Both the position numbers and the translations under genes were made by a program. From Mercenaria mercenaria (taxonomy: Eukaryota > Mollusca > Bivalvia > Venerida > Veneridae): a stretch of 64,000 nucleotides of DNA. Below, piece after piece: positions 22,438-34,010 of this stretch. The notes beneath the pieces are model-generated. The model did not search any database. It was not told the origin of the DNA and was given only the letters and a program-made list of their open reading frames with translations. Where the stretch lies: the NCBI RefSeq assembly GCF_021730395.1, contig NC_069362.1, positions 86,072,001 through 86,136,000 on the forward strand, given 5' to 3'. Position 1 is the stretch's first letter. Each line of letters begins with the position of its first letter.

Positions 22438-25187
22438 ATGTGCGTGAAATTAGCCAGAGCAGCCAGAGTAGCCAGAGTTCAGCCAGGGTTTAGTCAGAGT
22501 AGCCAGAGTTTAGCCAGAGTAGCCAGAGAAGTCAGAACTCTGGTTACTCTGGCTAGTCTGAGTTCAGGCAGAGAAGTCATAACTCTGGTTACTCTGGCTG
22601 GCCAGAGTAGCCAGAGTTCAGCCAGAGAAGTCGTAACTCTGGTTTCTCTGGCTGGCCAGAGTAGCCCGAGTTCAGCCAGAGAAGACATAGCTCTCGTTAC
22701 TCTGGCTGACCAGAGTAGCAAGAGTTCAGCAAGAGTAGTCAGAACTCTGGTTAGTTACTCTGGCTGGCCAGAGTAGTCAGAGTTTAGCAAGAGCATCCAG
22801 AGCTCATCCAGTATCTAGAACTCTGGTCACTCTGGCTGGCCAGAGTAGCCAGAATTTAACCAGGGTAGGCAGAGTTCTAGATTTTTAACATGTTCTGGCT
22901 ACTATGGTCAGCCAAAGTAGCCACAGTAGTCCGTGTCACCAAGAAATCACTTGCTCTGGTTACTCTGGCTGTTTCTAACAGAGTAGCCAGAGTTCAGCCA
23001 GGATAGCTAGAGTTTCTAGGATTTTAACATTTTCTGGCTACTCTGGTCAGCCAGAGTAACCAGGTACCATGTTCGCAAAATATTTTCAGTCTTAGCTAAG
23101 TTTAATTATGAAACTTAATATGTCATTTCTATCTTAATAGCATATTTATTTTCATGTACATGTGTATTTTACTTTCAATTTGGTGCCATTTTTTAACAGA
23201 AGGAATATGAGACAATACACTGGGGATAAAATATGCCATGAATAAGATCCAGAATGGGTCAATGCAAAACAAAAGACCATGACAGCCAGGTCGCACTGCA
23301 CTAAATCACAGTACAGTGTGGTATGGCATCAGCCGTATAAGTACTGAAGATCCAGGATGGATCGTTGTCGCTTCGTCGTATCTACCCTTCGTACTTTGTA
23401 AAATTACAACTTATATATACGATGTCCGACTTTCTACGGATTTACCCTATAAAAATAAAACATACCTAAGCATTATTTACACTGTATATAAACAAACAGC
23501 CTTTGCATAGACCCGTTTATTTTATTTTATTTTATTTTATATATGACCAGAGTAGCTAGAACATATTAAAATCCTAGAACGTCTGACTACTCTGGCTGCT
23601 GTCTTTTAAAAAATAAGACAATTTTTTGAAGTCCGTTTTATGAATCACTTGATACATATAAAATACTAAAAAATCAAACCTGAGATAACCAAAAGGGTCA
23701 TTTCGCAATAGATATTACAGTATTTATTTTCTCTGGCTATTCGGGCTAGCCTGGGTAGCTAGAACCAATGGACATCTCGGAAATTCTGGCTGTTCTGACT
23801 AGCCAAGGTAGCCAGAGCAACTGACATCCTGGTTACTCGGCTACTCTGGCCAGCTGAAGTAACAAGGTTTCTGGCTACTCTGGCTACTCTGGCTGAACTC
23901 TGGTTACTCTGGCTAAACTCTGGCTGAACTCTGGCCAGCCATAGTGACCAGAGTTCTGGCTACTCTGGCTACTCTAAATAGCCGCTTGAAAACAGTTATT
24001 AACTTGAAATTCATTTTTAAACATGCTATTTAGACAGAAATGACATATGAATCGCGCCATGAGAGAACCAACATAGTGTGTTTGAGACCAGAATGGATCC
24101 AGACCAGCCTGCACGTCAGAATCCATGCTGTTCGCTGACAGATTCTCCAAGTCCAATACGCGTTTAAAGCGAACAACATGGATCCTGACCAGACTGCACG
24201 GATGCGCAGCCTGTTCTGGACCCATGCTGGTCGCAAAGCCACTATGTTTGTTTTTTTCATGGCACGGCTCAATTATTAAATTTCATAATCAAATTCAGCT
24301 AAGACTGAAATTTTTTTTGTGAACATGGGACCTGGTTACTCTGGCTACTCTGGCTGACCAGAGTTGCAAAAACATGTTCAAATCCTACAAACTCAGGCTA
24401 CTCTGGCCAGCCAAAGTAACCAGAGCAAATAAAATCCTGGTGACTCGGGCTACTCCGGATACTCTGGCTAACCAGAGTAGTCAGAACATGTTAAAATCCT
24501 AGAAACTCTTGCTACTATGGCTGAACTTTGGCTGAAATCTGGCTGCTCTGGTTGAACTGTGGCTACTCTGGCCAGCCAGCCAGAGTAACAAGAGTTCTGG
24601 CTACTCTGGCTACTCTAAATAGTCACTTGAAAATATTAATTAACTTGAAATTCAGTTTAAGCATGCTATTGAGATAGAAATAACATGTTAAGTTTCATTA
24701 TCAAATTCAACTAAGACGGAAAATGTTTGTGAACTATGTTACTCTGGCTATTTCTAAAATCCTTGAAACTCTGGCTACTCTGGCCAGCCAGACTAACCAA
24801 AGCAAATAAAATCCAGGAGACTCGGGCTATTCTGGATTCTATGGCTGACCAGAGTAGCCAGAACATTTTAACATCCTAGAAACTCTGGCTTTTCTTGCTG
24901 AACTCTGCCAGCCAGAGTAACCAGAGTTATGACTTCTCTTGCTGAACTCTGGCTGAACTCTGGCTGAACTCTGGCTACTCTGGCCAGCCAGAGTAACCAG
25001 AGTTATGATTTCTCTGGCTTAACTCTGGCTACTCTGGCCAGCCAGAGTAACCAGAGTTATGACTTCTCTGTCTGAACTCTGACTACTCTGGATGAACTCT
25101 GGCTACTCTGGCTGAACTCTGGCTAAACTCTGGTTACTCTGGCTGAACTCTGGCTACTCTGGCTGCTCTGGCTAATTTCACGCACAT
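22438..25187. mobile_element. 2.75-kb foldback built of AGCCAGAGT motifs
   Basis: The left end ATGTGCGTGAAATTAGCCAG is the reverse complement of the right end CTGGCTAATTTCACGCACAT. Both arms (22438-23065; 24330-25187, with more of the motif at 23545-23970) consist of variants of AGCCAGAGT and AACTCTGG. Many blocks are themselves palindromes (CTCTGGCTGGCCAGAG). The 8-base flanks AACTTTGG (22430-22437) and AACTGTGG (25188-25195) look like a target-site duplication with one mismatch. The interior at 23070-23560 is unrelated AT-rich sequence, including a TTTTA microsatellite at 23517-23539. The open frames over the repeats are low-complexity artefacts. Confidence 0.85.
24053..24268. mobile_element. 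MITE nested in the large foldback
   Basis: The ends GCGCCATGAGAGAACCAACA and the complement of TGTTTGTTTTTTTCATGGCA are inverted repeats, followed inward by CATAGTG/CACTATG. The interior carries the paired ATGGATCC-GACCAG-CTGCAC motifs common to this type of bivalve MITE. It interrupts an arm of 22438-25187 and is therefore younger. Confidence 0.75.
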
Positions 25188-26534
25188 AACTGTGGAGCCA
25201 AATATTTACAACATTTTTGAAGATAGAAATATCCTGATGAAGTATATGATATTAATTTGAAACATGTATCTGTTTGGCAACTAGGTGGTTCCCAATCAGG
25301 ACAAAGATGCCATTAGCACCTGTCTTTGACCATTACTTTATCAACACGAATCCGCACCAAAACAGTAAAAAGGTATGAATTCGCACAAAAAGCCAAAACA
25401 TTCTTAGTCAACAAACATTGTTTTCAATACATTTATGTTGAAACGTTGTAAAAATGTAGGACTTGGCAATTTGAGTTTCACCGAAGTGTACTATAGAAAT
25501 GTATCAATAAGCCATTTTATGTAGTTGTTAGAAAATGTAGCAGCTTATTATGAGTTTATGACTATAAGACTAGAAAATAAAAAAAACATGCATTGAATAC
25601 ACACTGTGTTAATAAGCAGAAAACGCTGCCCGAGTATTTCTCAGCTAACAAGTTACATTTGATATTTTATATAAATATGTGGTAGAAATAGGTTGCATGC
25701 TTCAAAACTGAACAAAGACATCGATGAATAAATCAATGTCCGGTACGTTTTTTCTAAGTTTGATTAGTTCTCCAATGATCTGGTTTAGCTATATGTTTTG
25801 ATCTTATATACTGGTATACATAAATATCTATTATCTATTGTACACTGATAAAATGTAAATAGAATATTAATTTAACACCTTTAGATAACGCGTTTAGATA
25901 ATGCGACCGAAAGTAGAGTTGTAATTACTAGACATGCACAGTTTCAAAACCGATTTAATATGGCATTGCACTTTAGCTATATGTTTCGCTATCACATATA
26001 CATAAATATCTATTGTACACTGTTAAAATGTAAATACGTATATCGAATTACATTAGATGAACGCGACGCGAAATTGGAACCGAAAGTAGTGTACGTTCAA
26101 CGGTAATTACTAGACATGCGCAGTGTAACAGTAGCTCTTTCTAAACCGAAAGTAGTCGTGCTGGCATTTTGGTGAGCGTAATTTTCTTCCAAGCCGAAAG
26201 AATACTGCTTACATGTTGGTGAAACTTTGATGTTCATTCATTTGAATGCAAATTATCTCTAAGTTTGCTGCATACGTAGTTACTTTTAGGCAATATATGT
26301 TTAAGTATTAATTAGGCAAAATCTGTCATTGTGTTGACAATAGATATAGATTTTAGCACATATTTTAGAATATTCAAATTATAGCAGTAACAGTTTAAAG
26401 GGCGTTTTCGCATTTCTTTAAATGTGTCAAATTTTGAACAGCGTTACCCAGTCTGTCAAAGTGTTATACACAGTGTTGAGTCCAAGGACACAAGCATCAA
26501 ACTTTCAGGAAATCTTCATCAGGCCATAAGGTAA

Positions 26535-26806
26535 ATTTTATTTACCGTCGCTTTGTGAAACAATGAACATAAGCTCTGTAGAGCTTTTGAGCGACCCTAT
26601 TTTAAGAACAGATAAAACCAATTATACCTTACCCCTAGCAAGATGCTGGTACCCATTTACAGCTGGGTCGACTGAAGCAATCGTAATAAAGTGCCTTGCC
26701 CAAGGACACACCGCAGTGGGAGTAGCCAGAAATCGAACCAGGGGCCTTCACCTCCGTAGGAAAGGGTCTTGGCCTTCTCGACCAATGCGTCCACAGGCCC
26801 TGGTCC
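26535..26806 (-). mobile_element. tRNA-derived SINE with conserved central domain (family 4)
   Basis: On the minus strand it starts GGGCCTGTGGACGCATTGGT with a B box in CCCTGGTTCGATTTC. It then carries TGTCCTTGGGCAAGGCACTT and CGACCCAGCTGTAAATGGGT, a central domain widespread in animal SINE superfamilies. It ends in a segment (AGAGCTTATGTTCATTGTTT) also found at about 56178-56215. The superfamily name is left open. Confidence 0.75.
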
Positions 26807-26819
26807 AGAAATATTTGAT

Positions 26820-27620
26820 TTGGGTGGGGGACCAGTTTAGAACAAATGCATCACCGGCGAGCATAGCGTCGAAAGGGGGTCGGGACGGGAGGTGGGGTGG
26901 CCTCTGTCCGTATTAGGGAGGCGGGGTGGGGGGAAGAATCGGGTCTCCTCCTTGAAAGTGTTTGATATACAGGTATGAAATTGTGGCCTCTGGTGCTTTT
27001 TTGTCTAAATTTTGAGGTACTAGAGGGGTACATCCCCCATTTTAGGGGGGGAGGGGTCAGGTGGTTCCCTCAAGAAAATTTTTAAATACAGGTATGAAAC
27101 GCTGGACTCTAGTGCATTTTTTGGTATGAATTTTGATGTATGGGAGCGGTATACCTGTTATTTTAGGAGGGTCAGAGGGCTGTCACCCTCGAAAATTTTG
27201 AAATACAGGTATGAAATGGCAGCATATGGTGTATTTTTTGTATAAATTTAAGGTTCTGGAGGGATAGTCCCCTCATGGGACTTAAGTGTATTTTTGGTAT
27301 GGGAGGAGGTATCCCGATCATTTTAGGGGGCTCTCCCCCTGGAAAAGTTTGAAATACAGGTATAAAATAGTAGCCTCTGGTGCTTTTTTGGTCTAAATTT
27401 GACGTACTGGAGGGGTACTCCCCTCATTCCAGGGTGGTCAGGGGGTTGTCCCCCCTGATTTTTTTTAAATATAGGTATTAAATGGTGGCCTCTGTTGTGA
27501 TTTAAATATTTAGGAAATACTATTTCTTTGCCAAAATAGTTTGGTGCAACTTTGAACTTTGATGTGTATAGGTCACTTCTCAGCCAACTGGGGGTGGGGG
27601 GGGGGGTGGGAGGCACGTGC
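26820..27620. repeat. G-rich tandem repeat, unit about 115-120 bp
   Basis: AAATACAGGTATGAAA-type motifs occur at 26971, 27090, 27207, 27358 and 27473. Each is followed by GTGGCCTCTGGTGCTTTTTT-like sequence and a block such as GGAGGGGTACTCCCCTCATT. One unit is longer. It is present only in duplication copy A. Confidence 0.75.
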
Positions 27621-27624
27621 CCCC

Positions 27625-29362
27625 TCGGCCTGGACCTGCGTGGGAGTCTCAAAACTGGAGTGGACCCAAAAATATTCCCTTCATTCAAGATGGCCGCCAT
27701 TTTCAAAATGGCCGCCTAACATAAATACAAAACTATATATACAGATGGGATAAAACTATCGACAGTACTTGAAATTAGCTGAAATGGGTTAGATATGTCA
27801 AATTATAAAAGGAATAAACAAGTACTTTGAAATATAAAAAAAAAACAATATCAACATGTCCGCCATTTTCAAAATGACCATCAGAAATAAAACCTTTCAG
27901 TTTGTTATACAAAAAAATATGTAACATTTTACCAGATATTCATTGCTGCATGTAGAATTGTTATTTTTTCTAATTAACATGCATTGTTCACAGAATAAAC
28001 AATTCTGTTCCAGATCTTTTTCTTATCAACATGGCTGCCATTTTTAACTTGACTATAACAAAAATATTGAGAGGGATCCTGCTCGCCATAGTGCCTGCGT
28101 CCGTGTTCTTACACTGGTTCAAATTTCGATGCCCTTTCACTATATCTGTGTTATTACTTGATGGATTTGCTTCAAACTTAAAATAATTTTTCATTACCCA
28201 CATCATATAACACAAGGGCCACAACTTTCACACCACTATTACATGAATTATCCACCCTTTTCCTTATAATTTCTATTTAATGTTATTTTCACTCTATTTC
28301 TGTCATTAAAAATGTATTAGATTCAAACTTAAAATAATTGTTCTACAACATCATATGACACAAGGTTCATAACTCTTGTAACAATATTTTATGACTTATG
28401 ACACTTTTTAATTAGAATTTCAGATTTAAGTTGTGATGCACATTTGCTTTATCTCTGTCATTTCTAAATTGATTTTATTCAAACTTAAAATAGTTGTTCC
28501 ACATTATTAGCCACATGATATGATACCCAGTGCATGTTCCATGAATTATGTCCCTTTTATACTTAACTAATATGTTGATACACTTTCACTCTATCTCTTT
28601 TATTATTAACTACTTTTGACTCAGACTTAAACTATGGTCCAATATCGTCATCCACATTTGAGTCATTAAACACCTCAGTGGTTGCTCCAGCTTCCTAACA
28701 CATGGCCTATTTTGCTATCCAGCACAGATATAATCAAGCACACTGTCACCTGTTACAGATCTTATTAATATAGCTGACTGATATTAGACCAGAAATATAC
28801 ATGCAATATATATGATCTTTCTCAAAATTCAGAATTATAAAACATGTCGCTTGATTTAAACAAGTTAAATTGTATACAAGCTAAAGAATTAAGCTATGAC
28901 AGTAGTTATAAACAAGATGACTGCCTTTCACACAATAAATATAATTAAATTAACTGAAGCTGTGTCTAAATGTGACTATTTTTGAAAAGAAGTTTAACAT
29001 TATAACAATTAATACTGAAAAACTAATATAATTATCATATATATTAAATGCGTTACAATTTAGACAAGTTATATATGTTGATGTATACATAAAGTTGTCT
29101 AAATTTTGGCAGCCATTTTTAAATCAGTGGCCATCTTGAATATAAGGATCTGTTATTCTATAATTACTTTCACTTGTTTTAATTATTTAATTAATTCTGA
29201 GTGATTTTAGAGCAAAAATGAATATTGAGATAGCTTTACCCCAGCTATATATCAAGTTTGTGTCTAATTTCAGGCGGCTATTTTGAAAATGGCGGCCATA
29301 GTGAATGAGGAGAGATATTTTGGGCCAACTTCACTTCTGAGGTTTCCAGGGTCTAGTGAAGA
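27625..29362. mobile_element. TIR element with GGCCGCCATTTTCAAAATGG ends, copy A only
   Basis: The left side reads TTCATTCAAGATGGCCGCCA, then TTTTCAAAATGGCCGCC (about 27685-27718). The right side at 29272-29330 is its reverse complement, and similarity extends outward through CCCAAAAATATTCCC. Further ATGTCCGCCATTTTC, ATGGCTGCCATTTTT and TGGCAGCCATTTTTAA motifs lie inside. No coding frame is recognised in the 1.7-kb interior. Confidence 0.6.
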
Positions 29363-29545
29363 ATTCCTGGAAGTTTCATTCTTGTATCACCATTTGCACT
29401 GTTTTCCTAATTTCTGCCCCACTATAGGTCAAAAGTAGTGATCACTCCCATATACATTTCAGTTTTATACAACATTTCTGTGGTCGGAATCAAGGATTGG
29501 GACTACGTCAAAAGGTTTCAAATATAGTTACAGTGTCTATATAAA

Positions 29546-30194
29546 ATGCTGCAGAATAGATTCGTCAGATTATTGTTTGTGGTACTTGCAGTCCAAGGGT
29601 TGCTGATCATAGGTATTTTAAGCAAAAAACACTCCCGCAAAAACACTGAGAATGAAACCAAATTTGATATAAAATCGAAGCCAGGACAGTACACTTGTCC
29701 GTGTGGAAAATCCTTCAAAACACAAGATAGCCTTGCTCAACATATGTCAGCCACTGGACATGATAAGAAATATAACATAAATGTCAAAGACGATCCTGTT
29801 GTAAGAGAGAATCATCAAAAAAACAGATACAAAGCGACCAAAAGTGCAAAGGTCAAATAGTATCGACAGAGACGAGAAGGTTGATTCAACGAAGGCCCGA
29901 AGGAGATCTATTGATGAAATAGAAAAGGAGAACATAGCAATTGATAAAGAAGAGAAAAGAAATGCGAATGCCGAATACTCATACCACATGCGCAAAATTG
30001 TAGACCACATTCGTACCCAGAAGAATGGAAAGATATACTCTGCAGATTTTCGTAAAGCTGGGAGTTACTCCGTTAAAACCAAAGTTGGAAATGCTGATGA
30101 GTTTGATACGAATTTGGTACTGACGATCGATGTAGAAGAAGTGCTTACTGAACGAACATTGACATACATTTATGCTGATAAGAAAACATTCGAC
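29546..30194 (+). CDS. cGAS-like receptor (Mab-21 nucleotidyltransferase) copy A, exon 1, frameshifted
   Basis: This exon carries the N-terminus and first catalytic motif of a cGAS-like enzyme, which would make a cyclic dinucleotide second messenger after sensing nucleic acid. Residues 6-25 (FVRLLFVVLAVQGLLIIGIL) form one membrane helix followed by lysines. Next comes a small zinc finger, YTCPCGKSFKTQDS, then LAQHMSATGH. After a charged linker come the Mab-21 spine, the AGSYSVKT glycine-serine motif and DEFDTNLVL with the first two metal-binding acids. Relative to copy B, the A run at 29817-29823 has seven As where copy B has six, which shifts the frame in the linker. The donor GAC/GTACGT at 30195 gives phase 0. 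An acceptor-like CATATACATTTCAG at 29447-29461 suggests a leader exon upstream. Confidence 0.82.
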
Positions 30195-30319
30195 GTACGT
30201 ATTGTTCAGACTGGAATTAGTTAATGTCAAAAATAACCTTTTTTCTGTTACAAAAACTAAATTTGTAACTTCAGATCCCTTCTCTAAATTCCAGTTTGTT
30301 TAGTTCTCTTCATTGTTTT

Positions 30320-30610
30320 CTCTAAAGGTGCAAACCCAAAATTTTAGACCATACGTCGCTTTTCACTGAACTGCACTCTATGTATCATTGAAGGCTCCAT
30401 GTACAACGCCGTATGGGTACATCTGCGGAGTTCTCTAATTAGTAGTTTTGTCTCTGTAACATGTATGTTGGGTTCTGCTCAACGTGCGGGTAGAGGGCGT
30501 AGTCGGTAGCTTGCATTTCCGCAGACTCAAACAAACAGATCCTGCAACATTTACATTGATGTCGTGCTAGGCGACCTGTGGTTTTTCGCTTTTCCATCAT
30601 ATAATGACAC
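30320..30610 (+). repeat. Interspersed repeat in intron 1 of cGLR copy A
   Basis: Same family as 21560-21870 (GTATCATTGAAGGCTCCATG, CGCCGTATGGGTACAT, GTTCTCTAATTAG, GGCGACCTGTGG). It is not present in intron 1 of copy B. Confidence 0.6.
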
Positions 30611-30678
30611 ATTTCTAAATATAACATACATAACGAAGATAGATCACTTGTACATGTTGAAAAAATATATATTTACAG

Positions 30679-30895
30679 GACAAGCGGTCGTTGCCGCGGC
30701 AAATGGAACATGACCGTCAACTTAAAGATATTGAAGAAAGGCGAATTCCTCATGGGCAAGCCGTAGTTAAAGTTAAGGACCCGTCGGTGCTACCACATCT
30801 AACATACAAGTCCGACCTAATACCCCATAAAGTACTACAAGATCTATATAATAAAGTGAAAACAGCTATTCGTCATCTCAAACTATCAGGCATGC
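30679..30895 (+). CDS. cGAS-like receptor copy A, exon 2
   Basis: Starts in phase 0 after acceptor TATATTTACAG with DKRSLPRQMEHDRQLKDIEE and continues through VKVKDPSVLPHLTYKSDLIP to KVKTAIRHLKLS, the helical connector of the Mab-21 fold. Two in-phase ends are possible. The GT donor at 30896 (ATGC/GTATTT) is used here because it is GT in both copies. The alternative after 30889 would be a GC-AG intron in copy A (CAG/GCATGC) against GTATGC in copy B. Either leaves phase 1, as exon 3 requires. Confidence 0.78.
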
Positions 30896-31087
30896 GTATT
30901 TTTATTTTCTTTCAGAATGTTCCGATTTGTAAACTAATTTATTTAACTACTGTACGATATAAAATATAAAAGATATGACGGCTCACCAAATATCAATTTT
31001 TATTTAGCCTCGGGCAATAAGTGTATTGTTTATTTGTTGATATTATATAAACGTTTCTGATGCTCAATTTTGAACATTTGCTTTTAG

Positions 31088-31470
31088 ACGTAAAACTGTC
31101 TCCTACGGCACAAGGACCTGCATTGACTATCACAATTAAACAAAAAAACTACAAAGACATCAGTGTGGACCTTGTACCATCACTGCCCTGCTCTCTGCCA
31201 GTAACAATGAATGGCTGGCCGAGGAAGGATACAAGACGTGCATTCGGTAAGAAAATCAATGCAATCGAGAAGGCGGGTCTCCATTTGGTGCCTAAAGGAG
31301 ATGAAACTTGGGCAATTTCTTATTCCAAAGCTGAGCGAGAACTTCTGGATGGCATTGATGACCGGAATGAGTGTAGAAGAGAAGTCATGAAAATAATGAA
31401 ACAGTTTCTGGAAACGTGTAAGGAGGAATCGTCAAATGGACTACCAGGGTTGTCTTCGCATATTGTCAAG
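31088..31470 (+). CDS. cGAS-like receptor copy A, exon 3 (third catalytic acid)
   Basis: After acceptor TTTGCTTTTAG the frame reads VKLSPTAQGPALTITIKQKN, then YKDISVDLVPSL. The Asp of ISVDL is the third metal-binding residue, equivalent to cGAS SVDITLAL. It continues with HLVPKGDETWAISYSKAERE, matching cGAS LVPK...ETWRLSFSHIEKEIL, and CRREVMKIMKQFLE, matching CRKDCLKLMKYLLE. It ends SSHIVK before donor GTAATG, in phase 0. This exon gives the strongest evidence that the gene is cGAS-like and that its active-site triad is complete. Confidence 0.88.
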
Positions 31471-31804
31471 GTAATGTTTAAAAACCTTAGTTTGATTACT
31501 ATATCTATTATTCATCCTTATCAATGGCCATCTCAAAAAGGGCCTGAGGTCTTCAGACACAAACTACGGTAGTATTGATATGTTTACGCCAGATATAAAG
31601 GATATCAAAATTGCATCACAATGAATGAAATCTAGTAAATAATAAGAGGCTATTTCTAACTTCGGATAGTTATCTATGCTTGTCGCTAATTATATTACAT
31701 CGAAATGCTGTTTTGTCACACTAATTTTTAACTATTTATCAATAAGCGTTACTTTTTGTTTTTTCTCAGCACTTTATAATTATTTCGCTTTGTTTAATTT
31801 TTAG

Positions 31805-32059
31805 ACACAAATATTGTGGTCAAGTGAGAGGAAACTAGCGCCTGGATACTGGTCACAGAAATACAAGGACAGATGCCTTCTTGAGACAATCGATGATATG
31901 GTGTTGTCGTTAGAATCAGGAAACTTACCAGAATATTTTGACGAGAATATAAATATTCTTGCTCGCAAAGAACAGTTTGAGCTGCAGTATTTTGCACAGT
32001 GCTTGAAGAAACAAAAATCAGACATTAAAAATGTAGGTAAAATAAAGGATGAACTGTAG
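31805..32059 (+). CDS. cGAS-like receptor copy A, exon 4 (C-terminus)
   Basis: Acceptor TTAATTTTTAG is followed in phase 0 by TQILWSSERKLAPGYWSQKY, then LESGNLPEYFDENINIL, the C-terminal helices of the Mab-21 domain (cGAS: LRTEKLENYFIPEFNLF). The stop TAG is at 32057-32059. Summed over exons the protein would be about 500 residues. AATAAA occurs at 32345, a possible polyadenylation signal. Confidence 0.85.
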   Translation, partial: TQILWSSERKLAPGYWSQKYKDRCLLETIDDMVLSLESGNLPEYFDENINILARKEQFELQYFAQCLKKQKSDIKNVGKIKDEL

Positions 32060-32564
32060 CACTTTGCACTTTTTATTTTCTAGTCTTCAACCCGGGCTAT
32101 GTTATTAGACGATTATAAGACTGCTGATGGTATTCATTCATTCCTTCGTTTGGCTATAAGTGTTACTTCGTGAGTATCTACCTTCGGATCACTTGTTGAC
32201 CATCACTGTGAGTTCCAGCCTATAAACAGCGGATGGTTTCGTTCATATGAAACTGAAACGATATTCAGATAGCTCTTTTGCCTTTCGTTCACCACAAATA
32301 CATGTATATAGTGTATGCCGTTCATTATATTAGCTGCGTTTCCTGAATAAAAAAACTTACTTCTTGGAATCCAGAAAATCTATAACAATTTGTTTTAAAC
32401 TTCATTTTTTTTGTTACAAATCTCTACATTTTACATTTTTATCTCACGGTAAGAAAGTAGTTTATGGACCCATATATGATCCATCCGCCCTTTCAGACAC
32501 AATGAAGCAAAATTTCATTAATCTTAACTCCAGCTGTGTTACCTAACCTGTCATGTATTTTTAG

Positions 32565-34010
32565 CTCAGGGTGAGCTATTAGGATCGATGAATGTCCGTC
32601 GTCCGTTCACATTTAGTTTGTTTACATTCTAGCATCCACAATTTTGAAGCAATCTTAATTAAACTTGGTCACAATGTTTTTTGTCACAAGACCTCAGACG
32701 AGTTCGTTATAGGCTAGATCGGATCCGTATGTCCAAAGTTATATGTACCATTGATTGACAAGATTTGCTATATTTCACTTTGTTTACACTCTATCACTTT
32801 CTCATTTCTTCACCAATCCTAATCATATTTATACAGAATGTGTATGACTTTAAGATCTTGGATAAGTTAGATTATTAGCGAAATCGGGTAGCTAGGACAA
32901 GAGTTACGTGCCCTTGATTGACACAATTTGCTCTATTTTATCTTGTTTTAAGTCTAGCATCTTTATTCCTTCACCAATCCTAATATTAACAAAGAAAATG
33001 TATAACCTCAAGATGTTAGATGAGTTCGATTATAAGCAAAATCGGGCTGGTAGGACGGGAGTTATGTGCCCTTGATTTACAAAAATTACTATATTTTACG
33101 TTGTTTACACACTAGCACTTTCATTTCTTACCAGTCCAAAACATATTTACAAGGTATATGTATTGCCATAAGATCTTGGATGAGATCAATTCCGAACAAA
33201 ATCAGAAGAAGGACCCGAGTTATGTGCCCTTGATTTTGCAAAAATCCCTACATTTTACCTTGTTTACACTATATCTACTTCATTCCTTCAGCAATCCAAA
33301 TCATATTTATATAGAATGTGTAAGATCTCAGATGATCTCGATTATGAATGAAATCTGACCATTTGGACTAGAGTTACTCGCCCTTGATTTTACAGAAATT
33401 GCCATATTTCCCATTGTTTACACTCAAGCAACTTTGTGTATAATTAAAAAATCTTGGATGAGTTCCAAGAGCTAAATCAGTTTAGTTGGACCAGAGTTAT
33501 GTGCCCTTGATTTACAAAAATTGCTATATTTCGCTTTGTTTTGCATTTTTCTTAATTTACCAGTCCCATTCATGTGTATGTGATTGATTTGAAAGTTCAA
33601 GTATATGTCTTCAGGTGGTCTCAGATTATCAGGGTAGATAACTCTGGACTGATTTTATTTCAAATTATCTCCCTTTGTCTTTAATTAAAATGAACATATT
33701 TTGGTAACTACGTGTACTTGCATGATTGGTTCCAAATTTCATTTATGAGATCAAGTGGACCCAGACAATCAGGGTAGACAACTCTGGGGAGAATTTTTGA
33801 CATAACCTTCCTTTATTTTAATTTGAATGGATTCTGGCAAGACTGATTTGAAATTTCAACAGTGTCATCAGGGTACTCAGATGATCAAGTTAGAAACCTC
33901 TGGACAGATGTATGTCAGATTTGTTTTTTGCTCACGATGATTATCACTGTATGGTAACTACACCGGTAGCCGTGTGTTTGGATCTGTCCATTATGGCCTC
34001 TCCCGAGCAA
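32565..34010 (-). mobile_element. Tandem-repeat/hairpin element, minus orientation, about 155-bp units
   Basis: The plus-strand left end TAGCTCAGGGTGAGCTA is a hairpin, followed by GTCCGTCGTCCGT, the complement of a GGAC tract. GTTATGTGCCCTTGATT-type motifs recur at about 32905, 33060, 33218, 33373 and 33496 with TTTACCTTGTTTACACT between them. The far end is GCCTCTCCCGAGC. The layout matches 3438-4976 in reverse. The interior is diverged. Confidence 0.65.

Larger units (their letters stand above)
25400..32345. repeat. Segmental duplication, copy A
   Basis: Matches 39898-46080 in the same orientation, with landmarks TTAGTCAACAAACATTGTTT, GAAAATGTAGCAGC, GCTATATGTTTCGCTATCAC, all four cGLR exons, and the 3' flank GTGAGTTCCAGCCTATAAAC. 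Copy A alone carries the insertion at 26490-29430. The stretches 25188-25400 and 25400-26530 hold no gene that I recognise. Confidence 0.85.

Noticed and set aside
22438-22776. Open frame of 112 codons over the AGCCAGAGT repeats
   Set aside because: The product is a low-complexity echo of the DNA motif, both strands are open, and it lies in a foldback arm.
29536-29545. TATATAAA directly before the cGLR start codon as a TATA box
   Set aside because: It is only a few bases from the ATG and present in both copies. An acceptor-like CATTTCAG upstream makes a spliced leader exon more likely.
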